64,000 bases of DNA from Pseudomonas farris (lineage in GTDB: Bacteria > Pseudomonadota > Gammaproteobacteria > Pseudomonadales > Pseudomonadaceae). The stretch is taken from contig NZ_JAHSTV010000013.1 in the NCBI RefSeq assembly GCF_019145235.1, positions 124,001-188,000 of the forward strand, in the 5' to 3' direction. Every line of letters begins with the position of its first letter. Position 1 is the first letter of the stretch. Shown piece by piece: positions 49,118-58,829 of this stretch. A program made the translations under genes and the position numbers. The notes beneath the pieces were generated by a model that was not told the DNA's origin, did no database searches, and worked only from the letters and a program-made list of their open reading frames with translations.

Positions 49118-49909
49118 CTATTTCGCGTCTGGCACCGCTATCCACTGACCCAGAATTTTCTGGTAGTTCCCCGTCACCTTGGCCAAGTGCAGCCACTGAT
49201 CGACATACAACTTCCAACTAATATCATCACGCGGCAACAGATAAGCCTTCTCCCCATACTGCATAAATTGCGTCGGGTTAACCGCGCACAAACCCGGTTT
49301 GAGTTTCTGCTGATACAGCGCTTCCGACGCATCGGTAATCATCACGTCAGCCTTCTTATCCAGGAGCTCCTGGAAGATGGTCACGTTGTCGTGCAGCTTC
49401 AATTGCGCCTTGGGCAGGAAGGCGTGGACGAAGGCTTCGTTGGTGCCGCCGGCCGGTTCGACCAGGCGAACTGAAGGTTGGTTGATTTGTTCGATGGTCT
49501 GGTATTGCGCCTGGTTTTCGCAGCGCACCAGTGGGATTTTGCCGTCGACATCCAGCGTGGTGCTGAAGAAAGCTTTTTTCTGGCGTTCCAGCGTGACGGA
49601 GATGCCGCCGACGCCGATGTCGCATTTGCCCGCGAGCATGTCGGGCATCAGGGTTTTCCAGGTGGTCTGGACCCACTCAACTTTGACGCCCAAGCTGTCG
49701 GCCAGTGAGCGGGCCATGGCGATGTCGATCCCCGAGTATTCGCCGTCTTCGCCTTTGAAGGTATAGGGTTTGTAGTCGCCGGTCGTGCAGACGCGCAGTT
49801 GGCCTTGCTGCAGGACGGTGTCGAGATGGGAAGGGCTTTGCTCTGCCTGAACGCCGCTGGCTAACGCGAGCAGGCCACAGAGCATCATTGTGCTTTTTAT
49901 GGTTTTCAT
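49118..49909 (-). CDS. pheC: Periplasmic cyclohexadienyl/arogenate dehydratase, PheC type
   Basis: A 263-residue protein with a signal peptide (about 1-22) and a periplasmic binding-protein fold. The pattern LRVCTTGDYKPYTFKGEDGEYSG, GISVTLERQKKAFFS, PAGGTNEAFV, DNVTIFQELLDKKADVMITDASEA and EKAYLLPRDD closely follows P. aeruginosa PheC. PheC converts prephenate to phenylpyruvate (and arogenate to Phe) in the periplasm. A simple amino acid-binding protein is the alternative, but the LPRDD/TNE features favour PheC. It is a single gene with no strong ribosome-binding site. Confidence 0.82.
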   Translation of the reverse strand: MKTIKSTMMLCGLLALASGVQAEQSPSHLDTVLQQGQLRVCTTGDYKPYTFKGEDGEYSGIDIAMARSLADSLGVKVEWVQTTWKTLMPDMLAGKCDIGVGGISVTLERQKKAFFSTTLDVDGKIPLVRCENQAQYQTIEQINQPSVRLVEPAGGTNEAFVHAFLPKAQLKLHDNVTIFQELLDKKADVMITDASEALYQQKLKPGLCAVNPTQFMQYGEKAYLLPRDDISWKLYVDQWLHLAKVTGNYQKILGQWIAVPDAK

Positions 49910-50063
49910 TGTTATCGGGCTTTTGTGATGGAGTGGGGTTCAAGCGGGAGTCAGTGTAGTGAAAGCGCTTCTCGACTGTCATCCACTGTCCCAATACCCC
50001 ATTCACTCCAGCGCATGATACGTGTCAGGCAAGGCCCGACACGTATCCCTTCACATTAGTTGC

Positions 50064-50405
50064 TTATCCACAAGCCAAGGACTTCGAACTCTTAAGATGC
50101 GCTTCAATCGAGTTGCTGGCAGAGTGGACTCTTACGCCCTTGAGTTTATCGAGTGGCGGCTCTTTCCAAAGCTTTGATGCGTCGATGGGAAGGACGACCT
50201 GTATAACAGTTCCTTTGGGCGGATCAGCAACAAAATCGAAGTCTTGAATGCCGTCAGGCGGGAATTGAATATAAACCCGTGGCTCCAATCTCGGGTTTGT
50301 CCATCCAGCAGAACCCACGAGGCCAATTGCCGATATGTGTAGCTGCGGTGGGTTTGATTTAAGTAATTTTAACTCGACATCCACTACTTTCATTACTTCA
50401 GCCAT
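50064..50405 (-). CDS. Hypothetical protein
   Basis: A 113-residue, strand-rich protein without a signal peptide (MAEVMKVVDVELKLLKSNPPQLHISAIGLVGSAGWTNPRLEPRVYI...). The Pro-rich middle (PPDGIQDFDFVADPPKGTVIQ) seems conserved in similar Pseudomonas proteins as I remember them. The ATG at 50405 is preferred because AAGGAGAT stands 7 bases upstream. The family has no known function. Confidence 0.7.
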   Translation of the reverse strand: MAEVMKVVDVELKLLKSNPPQLHISAIGLVGSAGWTNPRLEPRVYIQFPPDGIQDFDFVADPPKGTVIQVVLPIDASKLWKEPPLDKLKGVRVHSASNSIEAHLKSSKSLACG

Positions 50406-50576
50406 TTTCGATCTCCTTTCGATATTGCGCCTCTTTTTCACCTTGGCGCTTGGGTGTTGAACCCTCTGGCTTGAAATCTAGTGTGGTTAGACGCTAGTAA
50501 AGGCCCCACATCCTGTCCACTGACTGCTATGGCCGGTCATCGGATGCTGTAGAGAGTGCTTCCCTGCTTACTCTCT

Positions 50577-51500
50577 CTACAGAGCGTCCATCTCCGGACT
50601 CAACGTCCCCAGCCACGCCACCAGTCCGACAATCAACACCGCCGCTGCCAATTCCACCACCACGCTGCGCCGTAGCGCATTCGCAGCCTCCCGATGTTGA
50701 CCGTCGCGCAATGAGCGCTCCAAAAACGGCCCAAGGTGAAACCGGTTTAACGCGGCGAGCACGAGCATCCCGGCAAACAGCACCACTTTGATGAACAGCA
50801 AAACCCCATAAGTGCTGAGAAAAACTTCATCCAGCTTCGGCCCGACGATGAACAGATAATTCACAATTCCCGTCACCGTGATGACCACCACGATGACCGC
50901 GCCAATCACCTCAAATCGACTAACTGCGCGGGCCAGCAACCTGATGCGCGCTTCAGTTTGCAAAGCGGTGATTTTCGCCATCAGTGCAAACGCCACCAAC
51001 GCACCCAGCCATGCCCCCGCCACCAGCAAGTGCAGGATGTCTACCGTGAAATGCCAATCACGACGACTGCCTTCATCCATCGCGCCATGTCCGTTCCAGG
51101 CCAGGCTAGAGAGAGCGATACCGCCGGCAAAAGCTGCGACCCACAAGCTGACGCCAGGCGCACGGAGCATCACCGCCAAACCGGCAGTCAGCAGCGCAAC
51201 AATGCGAACCACCCAGGCCAGACCCACGTCCGTCTCAAACACCATCATCTCGATGTGCGGACGCAGTTCGGCGAAGTCCGATTCCCCGCTCATTGCACTC
51301 GCCATCGTCAACATGCTGGCAGCGGACAACACCGCACCCAGCACTGCCGTCCCCGCCAACATCGACCGGAACGGCAACACTGCGCCCGACATCCGTTCTT
51401 GCCCTTTAAGGCTGTACAGCCCAAAAAATGCCACCCCGAACAACAGCATCAAATCCAGATACAACGCAAAGCGCAGGGCAATGCTGATTGAGTCGCTCAT
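50577..51500 (-). CDS. copD: Copper resistance membrane protein CopD
   Basis: A 307-residue protein with about eight membrane helices of the CopD/PcoD type (ALRFALYLDLMLLFGVAFFGLY; HFTVDILHLLVAGAWLGALVAF with conserved His). It is thought to take up or move copper across the inner membrane together with CopC. It starts 3 bases after copC and is the last gene of the copABCD operon. Confidence 0.9.
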   Translation of the reverse strand: MSDSISIALRFALYLDLMLLFGVAFFGLYSLKGQERMSGAVLPFRSMLAGTAVLGAVLSAASMLTMASAMSGESDFAELRPHIEMMVFETDVGLAWVVRIVALLTAGLAVMLRAPGVSLWVAAFAGGIALSSLAWNGHGAMDEGSRRDWHFTVDILHLLVAGAWLGALVAFALMAKITALQTEARIRLLARAVSRFEVIGAVIVVVITVTGIVNYLFIVGPKLDEVFLSTYGVLLFIKVVLFAGMLVLAALNRFHLGPFLERSLRDGQHREAANALRRSVVVELAAAVLIVGLVAWLGTLSPEMDAL

Positions 51501-51503
51501 CCA

Positions 51504-51875
51504 TCACTTCACTTTGAACGTAACGTTGCCGGTGATCGGGTGAGTGTCCGAAGACACGGCGCGCCATTCGACTTTGTAGCTGCCGGTGGGCAGCGGCGAA
51601 AGCGGGGTGATGACCATGGTTTTCGGGTCGCTGCCGCCGGAGACTTTGGCTTTCATGGGCATGGGCGAGTGGGCCATGCCGGGCATTGCGGTCATGACCA
51701 GTTTGGCGCCGGAGAATTGGGTCATGAGATTTTCGGAGAAGTGCAGTTCGATAGTGCTCGGTGCTGTGCCATCCGCGCCTTCCGCCGGAGTGGAGGAGAG
51801 CAGTTTCGGGTGGGCTTGAGCCAGTGCGCTCATGAGCAGCCCAACGGCAACAGCGGTAGTTTTAATCATGCGCAT
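51504..51875 (-). CDS. copC: Periplasmic copper-binding protein CopC
   Basis: A 123-residue protein with a signal peptide (about 1-21, ending AQA) and the CopC beta-barrel. The N-terminal His of the mature chain (HPKLLSSTPAEGADG) and the second copper site (DTHPITGNVTFKVK) are present. A Met-rich loop (MTAMPGMAHSPMPMK) can bind Cu(I). It lies 55 bp after copB and directly before copD, its membrane partner. Confidence 0.93.
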   Translation of the reverse strand: MRMIKTTAVAVGLLMSALAQAHPKLLSSTPAEGADGTAPSTIELHFSENLMTQFSGAKLVMTAMPGMAHSPMPMKAKVSGGSDPKTMVITPLSPLPTGSYKVEWRAVSSDTHPITGNVTFKVK

Positions 51876-51930
51876 GCAAGGCCTCTTTCCGCTTCAAGCG
51901 GTTGGTTTTTAGGTTTTTGAGTTAAAGCGT

Positions 51931-52821
51931 TTAGAACCACAACCGAACGCCGAGCACGAGGCGGGCTTCGCTGCGGTCCTCGCCTTCGTCCCTGGCGTAA
52001 TCGGCGGTTTTGCCATAGGTGCGGTTCCAGGTCACGCCGATATAGGGCGCGAATTCCCGACGGATTTCATAGCGCAATCGCAGGCCGGCTTCGGTGTTGG
52101 ACAGCCCGGAGCCGATGCCCCGTTGCGGGTCGTTTTTGCCATAGACGTTGAGCTCGACGGTCGGCTGCAAAATCAGCCGGTTGGTGAGCAGGATGTCGTA
52201 GTCACCTTCCAGCCGCGCGGCGGTCTGGCCACCTTCGCCGATGAAGGCGGTGGCCTCGGTTTCGAAGTTGTACAGCGCCATGCCTTGCACGCCGAACGCG
52301 GCCCAGGTTTGCGGATCGCCGGGTTTGAAATCCTGGCGCACGCCGGTCACCACGTCCCACCACGGGGAGATGGCGTGACCCCACAGGGCCTGAACTTCGG
52401 CGTCTTCGGTTTTGCCATTGACGCGTTCACCTTCGGAGCGCAGCCACAGGCGATCGATGTCGCCGCCGATCCAGCCGGACAGATCCCAGGCCAACGCGCT
52501 GCCGTCGTCGGCGTCCTGCCACTCGAGTTTGTCGGCGAGGAAGTAATAGTTGAGCGCGGTGTCATGCACGGCATGGCCGGCGGGGCTGACGTAGACGGCG
52601 GCGCGGTCGGCGTCGGTCAATGCCGGGATCGGCGTGCGGCTTTGGGTTGGCGTGGCGGGCTGCATCTGGCCGTCGTCCATGCTCTGCATTAGGCTGTGAT
52701 CCATGCCCGGCATCTGGCTATGGTCCATGCCCTGCATATCACCGGTAGCGGCCATGGCCGAAGAAGCCGTGAAGCCAGCGAGTGCCAAAGCGAGGCGGGT
52801 AGAGCGAATCAATCTGGTCAT
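51931..52821 (-). CDS. copB: Copper resistance outer-membrane protein CopB
   Basis: A 296-residue protein with a signal peptide (about 1-25), a Met/His-rich N-terminal copper-binding segment with repeats (MQGMDHSQMPGMDHS) and a CopB beta-barrel domain (YYFLADKLEWQDADDGS...VLGVRLWF). It ends with Phe, as outer-membrane barrels do. The ATG at 52821 follows GAGGCG. The gene starts 10 bases after copA. Confidence 0.92.
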   Translation of the reverse strand: MTRLIRSTRLALALAGFTASSAMAATGDMQGMDHSQMPGMDHSLMQSMDDGQMQPATPTQSRTPIPALTDADRAAVYVSPAGHAVHDTALNYYFLADKLEWQDADDGSALAWDLSGWIGGDIDRLWLRSEGERVNGKTEDAEVQALWGHAISPWWDVVTGVRQDFKPGDPQTWAAFGVQGMALYNFETEATAFIGEGGQTAARLEGDYDILLTNRLILQPTVELNVYGKNDPQRGIGSGLSNTEAGLRLRYEIRREFAPYIGVTWNRTYGKTADYARDEGEDRSEARLVLGVRLWF

Positions 52822-52831
52822 GGGTAGCGCC

Positions 52832-54625
52832 TCATTCTTCCACGCGAACTTCACGGAACATGCCCATTTCCATGTGATACAGGAGATGGCAGTGATAGGC
52901 CCAGCGGCCGAGCGCGTCGGCGGTGACCCGATAGCTGCGTTTTGATCCCGGCGGCATGTCGATGGTGTGTTTGCGCACCATGAACTGGCCGTTCTCGTCT
53001 TCGAGATCGCTCCACATGCCGTGCAGGTGAATGGGGTGAGTCATCATGGTGTCGTTGACCAGTACCACACGAATTCGCTCTCCGTACTTGAGGCGCATCG
53101 GTTCGGCATCGGAGAATTTCACGCCGTTGAACGACCAGGCGAATTTCTCCATGTGCCCGGTGAGGTGCAGCTCGATGGTGCGGCCGGGCTCACGGCCGTC
53201 CGGGTCTTCGAAGGTGCTGCGCAGATCGGAGTAAGTCAGCACGCGGCGGCCGTTGTCGCGCAGGCCCAGGCCCGGGTCGTCGAGTTTCGGCGAGGTGCTC
53301 ATGGCTTGCATGTCCACCAGCGGGTTGTCTTTTTCCGTGTCTGGATGGGATTGCATACCGGCCATGCCGCCCATGGCCATGCTGCTGTGATCCATGCCGG
53401 CCATGGTGTCCATGCCTTGGATATCACCGCCGTCCATGCCCGTCATGCCTTGCGTGGCACTGTGATCCATACCCGCCATATCACTGCCCATGCTGCCGTG
53501 ATCCATCCCGCCCATGCCCATGTCATCCATGGTCACCAGCGGTCGCGGATCCAGCGGTGGTACCGGCGCCGACAACCCGGCCTTCGCCGCAAGGGTGCCG
53601 CGGGCATAACCCGTTCGATCCATCGACTGGGCGAACAGGGTGTAGGCGTCCTGGGTAGGCTCGACGATCACATCAAACGTCTCCGCCACCGCGATACGGA
53701 ATTCGTCGACGCTCACCGGTTTGACGTGTTGGCCATCCGCCGCGACCACGGTCATTTTCAGGCCGGGGATGCGCACGTCGAAGTAGGTCATGGACGAGCC
53801 GTTGATGAAGCGCAGTCGCAGCTTTTCACCGGGGCGGAATACGCCAGTCCAGTTCATGTTTGGCGCCTGGCCGTTCATCAAGTAGGTGTAAGTGGCGCCG
53901 CTGACATCTGCCAGATCGGTGGGGTTCATCTTCATCTCGGCCCACATCTTGCGGTCGGCAACCGTCGAACCCCAACCTTTCTCACTGACGTCGTGGATGA
54001 AATCGCCCACGGTGCGCTTATGGTAGTTGTAGTAGTCCGATTGTTTCTTGAGTTTGCTCATCAGGTCGACGGCATCTTCGTCGGTCCAGTCGGTGAGCAT
54101 CACCACGTAGTCGCGGTCGTACTGGAACGGCTCCGGTTCCCTGGCGTCGATCACCAATGGCCCGTAAACCCCGGACTGTTCCTGAAAGCCGGAATGGCTG
54201 TGGTACCAGTAAGTGCCGTTCTGCCGGACCTTGAACTGGTAAACGTACATCCCATCTGGCTCGATGCCGTGAAAGCTCAGGCCCGGCACGCCGTCCATGT
54301 TGGCGGGCAGCAAGATGCCGTGCCAGTGAATCGAGGTACTGTCCTTGAGTTTGTTTTTCACCCGCAGCGTGACGGTGTCGCCCTCACGCCAGCGCAGCAG
54401 GGGGCCGGGAATACCGCCGTTGATGGTCATCGCTGTGCGAGGGTTGCCGGTGATGTTGACCGGGGTTTCGCCGATGAACAGGTCGAAGTCGGTACCGGCC
54501 AGCACGTTCGGTTCGCCGGGGCTGGTGACCGCCCAGACAGGCGTGCGCCACAGCCCGAGGCCAGCAAGAACCCCGCCAGCGGCGAGGCCCTTCACGAAAG
54601 TGCGTCTTGAGGTGTTGGAATGCAT
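52832..54625 (-). CDS. copA: Multicopper oxidase CopA
   Basis: A 597-residue multicopper oxidase with a Tat signal (SRRTFVKGLAAGG). All four copper motifs can be read: HWHG, HSHSG, HPIHLHG and HCHLLYHMEMGM. A Met/His-rich insert (DDMGMGGMDHGSMGSDMAG, about residues 365-425) binds further copper. It oxidises Cu(I) in the periplasm. A start 6 codons upstream (54643) is possible; 54625 fits the usual MHSNTSRR start. First gene of copABCD, with a CopR box upstream. Confidence 0.95.
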   Translation of the reverse strand: MHSNTSRRTFVKGLAAGGVLAGLGLWRTPVWAVTSPGEPNVLAGTDFDLFIGETPVNITGNPRTAMTINGGIPGPLLRWREGDTVTLRVKNKLKDSTSIHWHGILLPANMDGVPGLSFHGIEPDGMYVYQFKVRQNGTYWYHSHSGFQEQSGVYGPLVIDAREPEPFQYDRDYVVMLTDWTDEDAVDLMSKLKKQSDYYNYHKRTVGDFIHDVSEKGWGSTVADRKMWAEMKMNPTDLADVSGATYTYLMNGQAPNMNWTGVFRPGEKLRLRFINGSSMTYFDVRIPGLKMTVVAADGQHVKPVSVDEFRIAVAETFDVIVEPTQDAYTLFAQSMDRTGYARGTLAAKAGLSAPVPPLDPRPLVTMDDMGMGGMDHGSMGSDMAGMDHSATQGMTGMDGGDIQGMDTMAGMDHSSMAMGGMAGMQSHPDTEKDNPLVDMQAMSTSPKLDDPGLGLRDNGRRVLTYSDLRSTFEDPDGREPGRTIELHLTGHMEKFAWSFNGVKFSDAEPMRLKYGERIRVVLVNDTMMTHPIHLHGMWSDLEDENGQFMVRKHTIDMPPGSKRSYRVTADALGRWAYHCHLLYHMEMGMFREVRVEE

Positions 54626-54741
54626 GCCGTTTTTCCCGTCCATCAGCCTGATGAAGTCCTCAAGCCCATCCTGAACGGAGGGAGGAGAACTTAATGAGGT
54701 GGAGGCTAACGGGCGGCGCCTTTCAGCAGGCTGAGGCGAAG

Positions 54742-54757
54742 ATTACAGTTTTGACAG
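54742..54757 (-). promoter_or_regulatory. Putative CopR box of the copA operon
   Basis: On the minus strand, CTGTCAAAACTGTAAT lies about 115 bases upstream of copA and matches the box at copRS (CTGACAAAGTTGTAAT) at 13 of 16 positions. It indicates control of copABCD by the CopRS encoded 48 kb away. Confidence 0.72.
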
Positions 54758-54770
54758 TTTCACGCTGTAT

Positions 54771-55475
54771 TTAGTGACTTCTGTTCGGCTTGGACGAGTC
54801 CGCCACGGTGGCATTACCGCAATTGATATACGAAGAAGACTTCAACCAGCGCTGATCCGGATAGTAGGAAAACAACAACTGGCCATCCTTCATCGAGTCG
54901 ATCAGCTGATGCGCAATTGCAGGCCTCACCGCCGGGCAGCCCAGGCTTCTGCCGATCCGGCCATTCGCTCGCGCCAGGTCCGGGCTGACATACGGCGCGC
55001 CATGAATAACGATCGCCCGCTCGAAAGCGTTGTCGTTGAAACCCGGCTCCAGACCTTCCATGCGCAACGAATAGCCGTTCTGCCCGACATAGCTGGACTG
55101 GGTTCGGTACAAACCCAGACTGGTAGCGAAGCTGGCATTGCGGTTGGAGAACAGACGGGCCATGTTTTCGCCGCTGTTGCGACCGTGGGCGACCAGTTCA
55201 TGGAACAACAATTTGCGTTGTTTAAGGTCGAATACCCAAAGACGCTGCGCGGTCGAGGGCAGGGAATAATCGATGACTGCTAGTCTTTGAGCCGGAGCTG
55301 TACTTTGGGCACGGCTGCATTGGGAAGCGCGTACGGCCAGGGCAATCACCTTGGCGTTGGCATTGGGGGCCGCTTTGATCAGCGCGGCTTCAAGCGAATC
55401 GGCGTAGGCTGCCGGTAATGTACACGCGGTCAGCAACAGGGCCGTCATTAAAAAGCCGAAGCGGTCTAGGGCCAT
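54771..55475 (-). CDS. L,D-transpeptidase catalytic domain protein (YkuD_2 type)
   Basis: A 234-residue secreted protein (signal peptide about 1-24). The catalytic region reads AIVIHGAPYVSPDLARANGRIGRSLGCPAV, with Cys in SLGCPAV and His in VIHGAPY, as in murein L,D-transpeptidase catalytic domain proteins. It probably modifies peptidoglycan or lipoprotein cross-links. The ATG at 55475 is the first Met in frame. Its divergent neighbour is an LdtD-like enzyme, so both may serve the cell wall. Confidence 0.82.
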   Translation of the reverse strand: MALDRFGFLMTALLLTACTLPAAYADSLEAALIKAAPNANAKVIALAVRASQCSRAQSTAPAQRLAVIDYSLPSTAQRLWVFDLKQRKLLFHELVAHGRNSGENMARLFSNRNASFATSLGLYRTQSSYVGQNGYSLRMEGLEPGFNDNAFERAIVIHGAPYVSPDLARANGRIGRSLGCPAVRPAIAHQLIDSMKDGQLLFSYYPDQRWLKSSSYINCGNATVADSSKPNRSH

Positions 55476-55556
55476 ATGCAAGTCTCATCTGATTGTTTCG
55501 AGTCTAGCAGCGCGCACGACGCTAGCCGGTTGAAAATGGGAGATTAAGGATTATCC

Positions 55557-57308
55557 ATGGGGCAGTTAACAAGGTTATTCGTCATAAGCCGCATATTTTT
55601 TATGGGCTTTCTGATAAGCGGCATGGCAATTGCGGAAACTTCGCCGATTGAGCCGCCATCTCCCGTTAGCGTGGTCGAGGATGCCGCGCCTGGCGATTAC
55701 GTCGGTCAGGCGATTCAGTCGGCGCTGGCGCCATTGAGTTCAGCATTTCCCCCGTTGCTCACCTCACCGCGTCATCAACGGGTCGACGTTAACCGAGCGG
55801 TAATGGATTTCTATAGCCATCGTGGTTATCGCGCCGCTTGGACTGACGATGACGATGTCGTCCAGTTATTGAAAAGCCTGAGCGAAACCGAGATCGATGG
55901 GCTGGACCCTGAGGATTTTCGAATTGCCGAACTGGTCACGGCCAGAAACTCGATGCAGGCAACCGCGCCCACCCCCGGGCAGCGGGCAGCTTTTGATATC
56001 TCGGCGACCCAGACGTTTATCACGGCGCTGCTGCAGTTGCGGCGCGGCAAGGTCGACCCTTCGCGGCTGGACATCCATTGGAATTTCGACCCGCTCGGCA
56101 TCGACCCTCGGGAGGACGTTAATCTTTTCTTCGCCGCCCTCGACAGCCATGACGTCGGGCGCGCGTTCGCCCAGGCACCACCACAAGAAGCGATTTATGG
56201 CACGTTGCGACAGGGCCTGGCGCAACTGCGCAGGGTTCGCGACAGTGGCGGCTGGCCGAAGATTCCGCAAGGGCAGACCCTCAGGCCCGGCATGGACGAC
56301 GCCTCGGTTGCGCAGTTGCGAGCCCGTTTGGTGGCGGGGGGGTATCTGACCGCGAAAATGAACGCGCGCTCCGACTATGACGACACCGTCATGGCGGCGG
56401 TGAAGAAGTATCAGGCCGAGCAATACCTCGGGGCGGATGGTGTGGCGGGGCCGGCGACACTCGCGGCGCTGAATGTGCCGGTCGAGGCTCGAATCGACCA
56501 GGTCCGTGTGAACATGGAGCGGGCGCGGTGGCTGCTGTACAAACTCCAAGGCACCTTTGTCATCGTCGACATCGCCGGGTACAAGGTTTCGTTCTATCGC
56601 GATGGCAACCTGATATGGCGCTCACGGGTGCAGGTGGGTAAACCGTATCGCAGCACGCCGATTTTTCAATCCGAGATCACCTACATCACATTCAACCCGA
56701 CCTGGACCGTGCCGCCGACCATTCTGGTCAAGGACATGCTGCCGAAGATTCGCAACAATCCCGGTTACCTTGATGCAAACCGCATTCGTGTGATTGATCG
56801 AGAAGGCAATGTGCTCGACCCGTTTACCGTGGATTGGGACAACCCGCGTGGCCTTACGCTACGTCAGGATGCAGGGTCGGATAACTCGCTGGGGCAGGTG
56901 GTCATTCGCTTTCCCAATGACTATGCGATTTATCTGCACGACACACCGCATCGCGAGTTGTTTGCGCAATCCAATCGCGCGACCAGTTCCGGCTGTATTC
57001 GGGTAGAAAACCCGCTGCAATTAGTGGAGCTGTTGTTCAATGACCCGGTTCGCTGGGACAGCGCCGGGATTCAAAAGCAGTTAGCCAACGGCAAGACAGA
57101 GAACATCAGGCTCCCCGTGAAAGTGCCGGTGCTGTTGGCCTATTGGACGGTAGACCTGAGTCTTGACGGGCGAGTGACGTTCAAACCCGATGTGTATGGG
57201 TACGATAAGCCGGTGTTGCGGGCGCTGAATCTGCCGTCGGAACGGCCAACGCTGGACGGGAGGCGACCGGCGCCTCCCTCGATGGCGGTGGGGCAGAACA
57301 AGCTTTAA
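55557..57308 (+). CDS. Murein L,D-transpeptidase, LdtD/YcbB type
   Basis: A 583-residue enzyme: signal peptide or anchor (about 1-27), a scaffold domain, a peptidoglycan-binding_1 domain (RPGMDDASVAQLRARLVAGGYL...) and a YkuD domain with the catalytic motif HDTPHRELFAQSNRATSSGCIRV (His and Cys). It makes 3-3 cross-links. The stop overlaps the convergent downstream gene by 4 bases (shared TTTAAA). Confidence 0.9.
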   Translation: MGQLTRLFVISRIFFMGFLISGMAIAETSPIEPPSPVSVVEDAAPGDYVGQAIQSALAPLSSAFPPLLTSPRHQRVDVNRAVMDFYSHRGYRAAWTDDDDVVQLLKSLSETEIDGLDPEDFRIAELVTARNSMQATAPTPGQRAAFDISATQTFITALLQLRRGKVDPSRLDIHWNFDPLGIDPREDVNLFFAALDSHDVGRAFAQAPPQEAIYGTLRQGLAQLRRVRDSGGWPKIPQGQTLRPGMDDASVAQLRARLVAGGYLTAKMNARSDYDDTVMAAVKKYQAEQYLGADGVAGPATLAALNVPVEARIDQVRVNMERARWLLYKLQGTFVIVDIAGYKVSFYRDGNLIWRSRVQVGKPYRSTPIFQSEITYITFNPTWTVPPTILVKDMLPKIRNNPGYLDANRIRVIDREGNVLDPFTVDWDNPRGLTLRQDAGSDNSLGQVVIRFPNDYAIYLHDTPHRELFAQSNRATSSGCIRVENPLQLVELLFNDPVRWDSAGIQKQLANGKTENIRLPVKVPVLLAYWTVDLSLDGRVTFKPDVYGYDKPVLRALNLPSERPTLDGRRPAPPSMAVGQNKL

Positions 57309-57787
57309 AGCCCCAGCCCTTCTTGCACCGCCAGAAGCAAGTTGTGTTCGGTCAGTGCGATCGCATCCGGTTGTTGTCCGGATTGCTCGATCGCCTGAAG
57401 CCACCAATGCGTCTCGCCGTGTTCGTCCACGGTTCGCAACAGTGCGAGTTCTTTCCCTATCGAATGGATCTCGATCCGCCCGGCACCGTCGGCGGTGAAG
57501 CGAGCGACAGGGTCGAAGGTGATGCTGTGGTGGTTGCCTTCGATCAGCAGTTGGTCGATGGCGTAATCGTAACTCGCCCCGTCCGGAGCCCTCTCGAACA
57601 CGTGAGTGGAATTGCGTCGCAGCTTCAGACCCACTTCGATCAGTGGCTGCAGCCAAGCTTCAATCTGGTGATACAGCTCGTAGACCTGGGCGGGCCAGCT
57701 GTCGATGGCCTGATCGGCGATGGTCGCGTCGGTACTGGTTGGCCGGGATTGTTTCAGCTTCTCGGCGAGTTCGTCTGCTTTACTCAT
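57305..57787 (-). CDS. Hypothetical protein
   Basis: A 160-residue acidic protein (MSKADELAEKLKQSRPTSTDATIADQAID...). The N-terminal half is helical (VYELYHQIEAWLQPLIEVG), the C-terminal half has strands (HHSITFDPVARFTADGAGRIEIHSIGKELALLR), and no signal peptide is seen. No family is recognised. It is a single gene convergent with the L,D-transpeptidase. Confidence 0.75.
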   Translation of the reverse strand: MSKADELAEKLKQSRPTSTDATIADQAIDSWPAQVYELYHQIEAWLQPLIEVGLKLRRNSTHVFERAPDGASYDYAIDQLLIEGNHHSITFDPVARFTADGAGRIEIHSIGKELALLRTVDEHGETHWWLQAIEQSGQQPDAIALTEHNLLLAVQEGLGL

Positions 57788-57943
57788 TTCGATTTCCTGT
57801 CGTGATGTCAGTTAATCGTAGCTCCTTCAAGGTAACGCGGTTTTGCCTTGCGTCATGTGATTGAAGCACCCGCGGTCTTGAAGAAAATGGGCGGACCAGC
57901 AGGAGCCAGGCTTGCCGCACCGCTGGCTCCTGCGAAAAGCGGT

Positions 57944-58597
57944 TTACCTCGCTGATTGGCCTTGCTGTACGGGCAACCCCAGCGCCACCAGTTCCTCGCG
58001 CAATTGTTCCGGGCTGAAGAACTGGACCGCATGAAATCCCTCCCGGCGTGCTCCTGCAATATTAGGCGCGTGATCATCGATGAACACCGCGCGGCGGCTA
58101 TCAACGTCAAACCGCGACAGCAGTAACTGAAAAATCTCCGGCGAAGGCTTGATTATCCCCTCGGCACCCGACACCAGAATGCCTTCGAATCGCTGCAAGA
58201 ACTCAAAGCGTTCAAGGGCGATCGGAAAGGTTTCGGCGGACCAGTTGGTCAGAGCCAATAACCGCACGCCTTTGGCATGCAGTTCATCGAGGATGTGTAC
58301 CGTCTCCTCTATGGCACCATCGAGCATTTCTTCCCAGCGCTCGCGGTAGGCGCGAATCAATGCTTCCTGGGACGGATGTCGGGCGATGGCTTCCTCAATC
58401 GCCTCCTGCCAGGTTCTGCCTTGGTCCTGTTGTTCGTTCCAGGCGGTGTGGCAGACGTCTGACAGGAATGTTTCCATGGCCTCCAGGTCTTCACCGAACA
58501 ACTTTCGGTAAAGGTTTCTGGGGTTCCAGCGGATAAGGACATTACCGAGATCGAACACAACGGTATCAATGGGAGCGGGGTGATGCGCAGCGCTCAT
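57944..58597 (-). CDS. HAD-IA family phosphatase
   Basis: A 217-residue HAD phosphatase of the YihX/epoxide-hydrolase-like type with all motifs: nucleophile Asp in VVFDLGNVLI, Thr in LLALTNWSAE, Lys in IIKPSPEIF and acidic pair FIDDHAPN. The ATG at 58597 follows GGAGGA at 6 bases; the frame is open further upstream but without similarity. The substrate is probably a small sugar or nucleotide phosphate. Confidence 0.9.
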   Translation of the reverse strand: MSAAHHPAPIDTVVFDLGNVLIRWNPRNLYRKLFGEDLEAMETFLSDVCHTAWNEQQDQGRTWQEAIEEAIARHPSQEALIRAYRERWEEMLDGAIEETVHILDELHAKGVRLLALTNWSAETFPIALERFEFLQRFEGILVSGAEGIIKPSPEIFQLLLSRFDVDSRRAVFIDDHAPNIAGARREGFHAVQFFSPEQLREELVALGLPVQQGQSAR

Positions 58598-58829
58598 GTT
58601 TTTCCTCCATGGGTAAACGGTCGGGGCAGGCGCGGTAGCCGATATCGAAGCGTTCGATAGGCTCCTGAGGTTTTTCATCCTAGCAGAGAGGGGTTTCGTA
58701 TTTCGCTCGCGCGGGCCAATCGGTCTCTGTAAAACAGGCGCAATTGCCCCGCACAACCCCGTAGAGTAAGCTCACAAAGAATAAGGGTTTTGGGCCTCTG
58801 CCCATGCCTTACCCTTTCAGGACTCGCTT

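Noticed and set aside
52967..54610. 547-codon frame antisense to copA
   Set aside because: His/Val-rich mirror of the GC-biased copA third positions; no family features. The copA frame shows all copper motifs.
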